This document shows positions 4,951 through 6,349 of a stretch of 6,349 nt of DNA, one piece after another. Position numbers and translations under genes: made by a program. The DNA comes from an uncultured Verrucomicrobiota bacterium (GTDB lineage: Bacteria > Verrucomicrobiota > Kiritimatiellia > RFP12 > UBA1067), in assembly GCA_946615275.1 (NCBI GenBank), contig CAMOHV010000079.1, forward strand, positions 1 through 6,349. The letters are read 5' to 3'. Numbering within the stretch: position 1 is the stretch's first letter; each line of letters starts with the position of its first letter. A model generated the notes under the pieces. The model worked only from the letters and a program-made list of their open reading frames with translations, was not told the origin of the DNA and did not search any database.

Positions 4951-5901
4951 TTATTCCGGTTTCCTAAAAGCGCGCCCGACGGCATAGCCTGCCCGGAGGG
5001 CCAGTTCGCGGTCGTCGTCGAAGTCCGCGCCCGGCGTCGTGAGCAAAGGCCCAGCGATGCCGGCGGACATGCCTACGTAGATGCACTTCGCCGCCGTCTC
5101 GTCCGTCATGTCGCGGCGCCCGCCCGCGAAGCGGAGCGGCGTCGATGGATTCACAAGCCGCAGAACAGCCACCGAATCGACCACGCGCTCTGGATCGAGA
5201 ACGCCTTTGTCCGCAAGCGGCGTGCCCGCGATCGGATGCAGCACGTTCACAGGTATCGAATCTGGCGCGATCTCCTTGAGCGCAAAGGCGAACTCCACCA
5301 GCTGTTCGTCCGTCTCGCCCATGCCGATGATCCCACCGCAGCAGATCTGAAAACCAAGCCGCTTGGCCGCATGGATCGTCGCAAGTTTGTCCGCCGCCGT
5401 GTGCGTGGTGCAGAGCGAGGGGAAGAGCGAGGGCGCCGTTTCCAGGTTGCAGTGGACGCGCTGGAGCCCCGCCGCCTTGAGCCTCTTCAAGTCCTCTTCG
5501 GAGAGAAGCCCCAGCGAGGCGCAAAGGCAGATGCCCGGCGCCGCCGAGCGCATCGCCTTGAGAGCCGCGCATACATTCTCCACATCCTCATGCGACAGAT
5601 CCCGCCCCGAGGTCACGATGCCGATTCTGTCCGCGCCGTTGGCCTCCGCCTCCTTCGCGGCCTTCACGCACGCGTCCGCCCCAACCCAGCCGTAAGTCTC
5701 GCATCCGGTCTTCCAGTGCGCCGACTGCGCGCACCACTTGCAGTTCTCGGTGCATCGCCCCGACTTCGCGTTGATGATGGAGCAGAAGTCGAATCTCTTC
5801 TCCACGCACCGTTCCGTCGTCTCGTGCGCGCGTTCGCGCAATTCCCCGCGCCGCTCCGGTTTCAGGAGCGCGAGCGCTTCTTCTCTGTTGATTCCTTCCA
5901 T
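4951..5901 (-). CDS. bioB: Biotin synthase, probably Type II (obligate-anaerobe form)
   Basis: BioB is a radical SAM enzyme that inserts sulfur into dethiobiotin, the last step of biotin synthesis. The 316-residue protein has the cluster motif CTENCKWC (C50, C54, C57) and the family landmarks INAKSG, GGIIGMGE, GTPLAD and LLTTPG. Against the E. coli enzyme by eye, the auxiliary-cluster ligand C97 is Gly (G94), C128 is kept (C127), H152 is Cys (C151), C188 is kept with an extra Cys after it (C187, C188), and R260 is kept (R257). C40 is also extra. Loss of C97 with gained cysteines fits Type II BioB, which uses a 4Fe-5S auxiliary cluster as sulfur source. The ATG at 5901 is chosen; a TTG directly before it (5904) is equally possible because the AAAGG Shine-Dalgarno spacing is 10 nt to ATG and 7 nt to TTG. 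It follows larE by about 30 bp, with no promoter seen between. Confidence 0.95.
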   Translation of the reverse strand: MEGINREEALALLKPERRGELRERAHETTERCVEKRFDFCSIINAKSGRCTENCKWCAQSAHWKTGCETYGWVGADACVKAAKEAEANGADRIGIVTSGRDLSHEDVENVCAALKAMRSAAPGICLCASLGLLSEEDLKRLKAAGLQRVHCNLETAPSLFPSLCTTHTAADKLATIHAAKRLGFQICCGGIIGMGETDEQLVEFAFALKEIAPDSIPVNVLHPIAGTPLADKGVLDPERVVDSVAVLRLVNPSTPLRFAGGRRDMTDETAAKCIYVGMSAGIAGPLLTTPGADFDDDRELALRAGYAVGRAFRKPE

Positions 5902-5933
5902 CAATCACTGGCCTTTCTCTAGGGGCACGGCTT

Positions 5934-6349
5934 TTATTGGATGCCTGCCCACGGTCTTTTCCTTTCAAGCGTCTCGTTCAGGCTGCCCGTGCGGTATCCC
6001 TTGAGGTCTAGCGCGGCGTAGGCGAAGCCGAAGTCCTTGAACGCGGCGGCGATTTCGCCCGCGCGGGCGGCAAGCCGCGGGATGTCCGCCGGCGGCACCT
6101 CGATGCGCGCCATGTCGCCGTGCGAGCGGACGCGCAGCTGCATGAGGCCTAGCCCCGCGTCGCGCAGCCACTGCTCCGCGCGCTCGACACGCTCCAGGCC
6201 TTCCGCTGTTATGCGCTCGCCATACGGGAAGCGCGAGGCGAGGCAGGCGAACGACGGCTTGTCGGCCGTCGGCAGGCCCATCCGCCTCGACAAGGCGCGG
6301 ATCTCGGCCTTTGTGAAACCAGCATCGTGCAGGGGACTTGCCACGTAAA
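5934..6349 (-). CDS. larE: LarE-family ATP-dependent sulfur transferase (C-terminal fragment)
   Basis: LarE is a PP-loop enzyme that adenylates a nicotinate-derived dinucleotide and transfers sulfur to it, building the nickel-pincer cofactor of lactate racemase and related enzymes. The window holds the last 138 codons; the N-terminal PP-loop ATPase part is beyond 6349. Visible family stretches are VASPLHDAGFTKAEIRALS, GLPTADKPSFACLASRFPYGERI, HGDMARIEVP and LKGYRTGSLNETL. The only cysteine in the visible part lies in FACLASR, the position of the sacrificial cysteine (Cys176 in Lactobacillus plantarum LarE), which suggests the sacrificial rather than the cluster-based variant; the unseen part could change this. 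A GTG at 6344 is an internal Val codon, not a start. MnmA was considered, but the ASPL, CLASR and GYRTGS patterns are LarE-like. No lar partner genes are visible; bioB follows. Confidence 0.9.
   Translation of the reverse strand, partial: YVASPLHDAGFTKAEIRALSRRMGLPTADKPSFACLASRFPYGERITAEGLERVERAEQWLRDAGLGLMQLRVRSHGDMARIEVPPADIPRLAARAGEIAAAFKDFGFAYAALDLKGYRTGSLNETLERKRPWAGIQ

Noticed and set aside
5902..5904. TTG start for bioB
   Set aside because: It is directly before an ATG. The spacing to the Shine-Dalgarno slightly favours TTG, but ATG is the more usual codon; the difference is one residue.
5236..5922. A 228-codon open frame on the plus strand opposite bioB
   Set aside because: The minus-strand frame is clearly BioB; the opposite frame is Arg-rich with no recognisable domain.
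5934..6344. GTG at 6344 as a start making a 136-residue standalone protein
   Set aside because: The frame continues upstream to the window edge and the residues match the middle of LarE, so it is a fragment of a longer gene.

Overview
All genes in this window are on the minus strand, so transcription runs from high to low coordinates. The base composition is GC-rich with tight gene packing. The genes suggest an obligately anaerobic bacterium: the biotin synthase has the cysteine pattern of the anaerobe-specific Type II enzyme, and next to it lies a small siroheme-type sulfite reductase-like protein. The domain mix of the duplicated membrane proteins (MauE/DoxX, thioredoxin, InlB-like repeat, putative Ig-like domain) would fit the Kiritimatiellota/Verrucomicrobiota group. 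That placement is an inference and no phylogenetic marker was tested.

Layout in transcription order. (1) 6349-4235 is a three-gene run: the C-terminal part of LarE (sulfur transferase, cut by the window edge), bioB, and a 234-residue single-module siroheme/4Fe-4S reductase. Gaps are 29-32 and 11 bp, so this is very likely one operon with a sulfur-chemistry theme. (2) A promoter with an extended -10 box (4197-4207) begins a second unit, 4162-286. It holds two tandem copies of a two-gene module. Each copy has a 71-76 residue single-TM protein whose stop overlaps, as ATGA, the start of a 533-578 residue membrane protein. The large protein has a five-TM MauE/DoxX-like part with a periplasmic CGC motif, then a periplasmic thioredoxin-like domain with CxxC, an InlB-like repeat and a putative Ig-like (He_PIG-like) domain. 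(3) A hairpin (247-273), then a second promoter with the same 11-bp -10 sequence, then pdxS, which runs off the low-coordinate end of the window.

The most unusual part is the duplicated membrane redox module. The five-TM topology puts both the CGC motif and the CxxC outside the cytoplasm, suggesting a thiol relay across or at the membrane. Between the copies, divergence is patchy. A 108-bp island at the overlap of the two genes has only three differences, and all three are silent in the frame of the large gene but change the small protein. Just upstream, differences fall mostly at third positions of the small gene. This may mark a change in which frame is constrained, a gene-conversion tract, or an RNA element.

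No tRNA, rRNA, CRISPR array, transposase or integrase was recognised. The only gaps without genes are short (162-285, 2235-2333, 4163-4234, 4940-4950, about 5902-5933), and none exceeds 300 bases.
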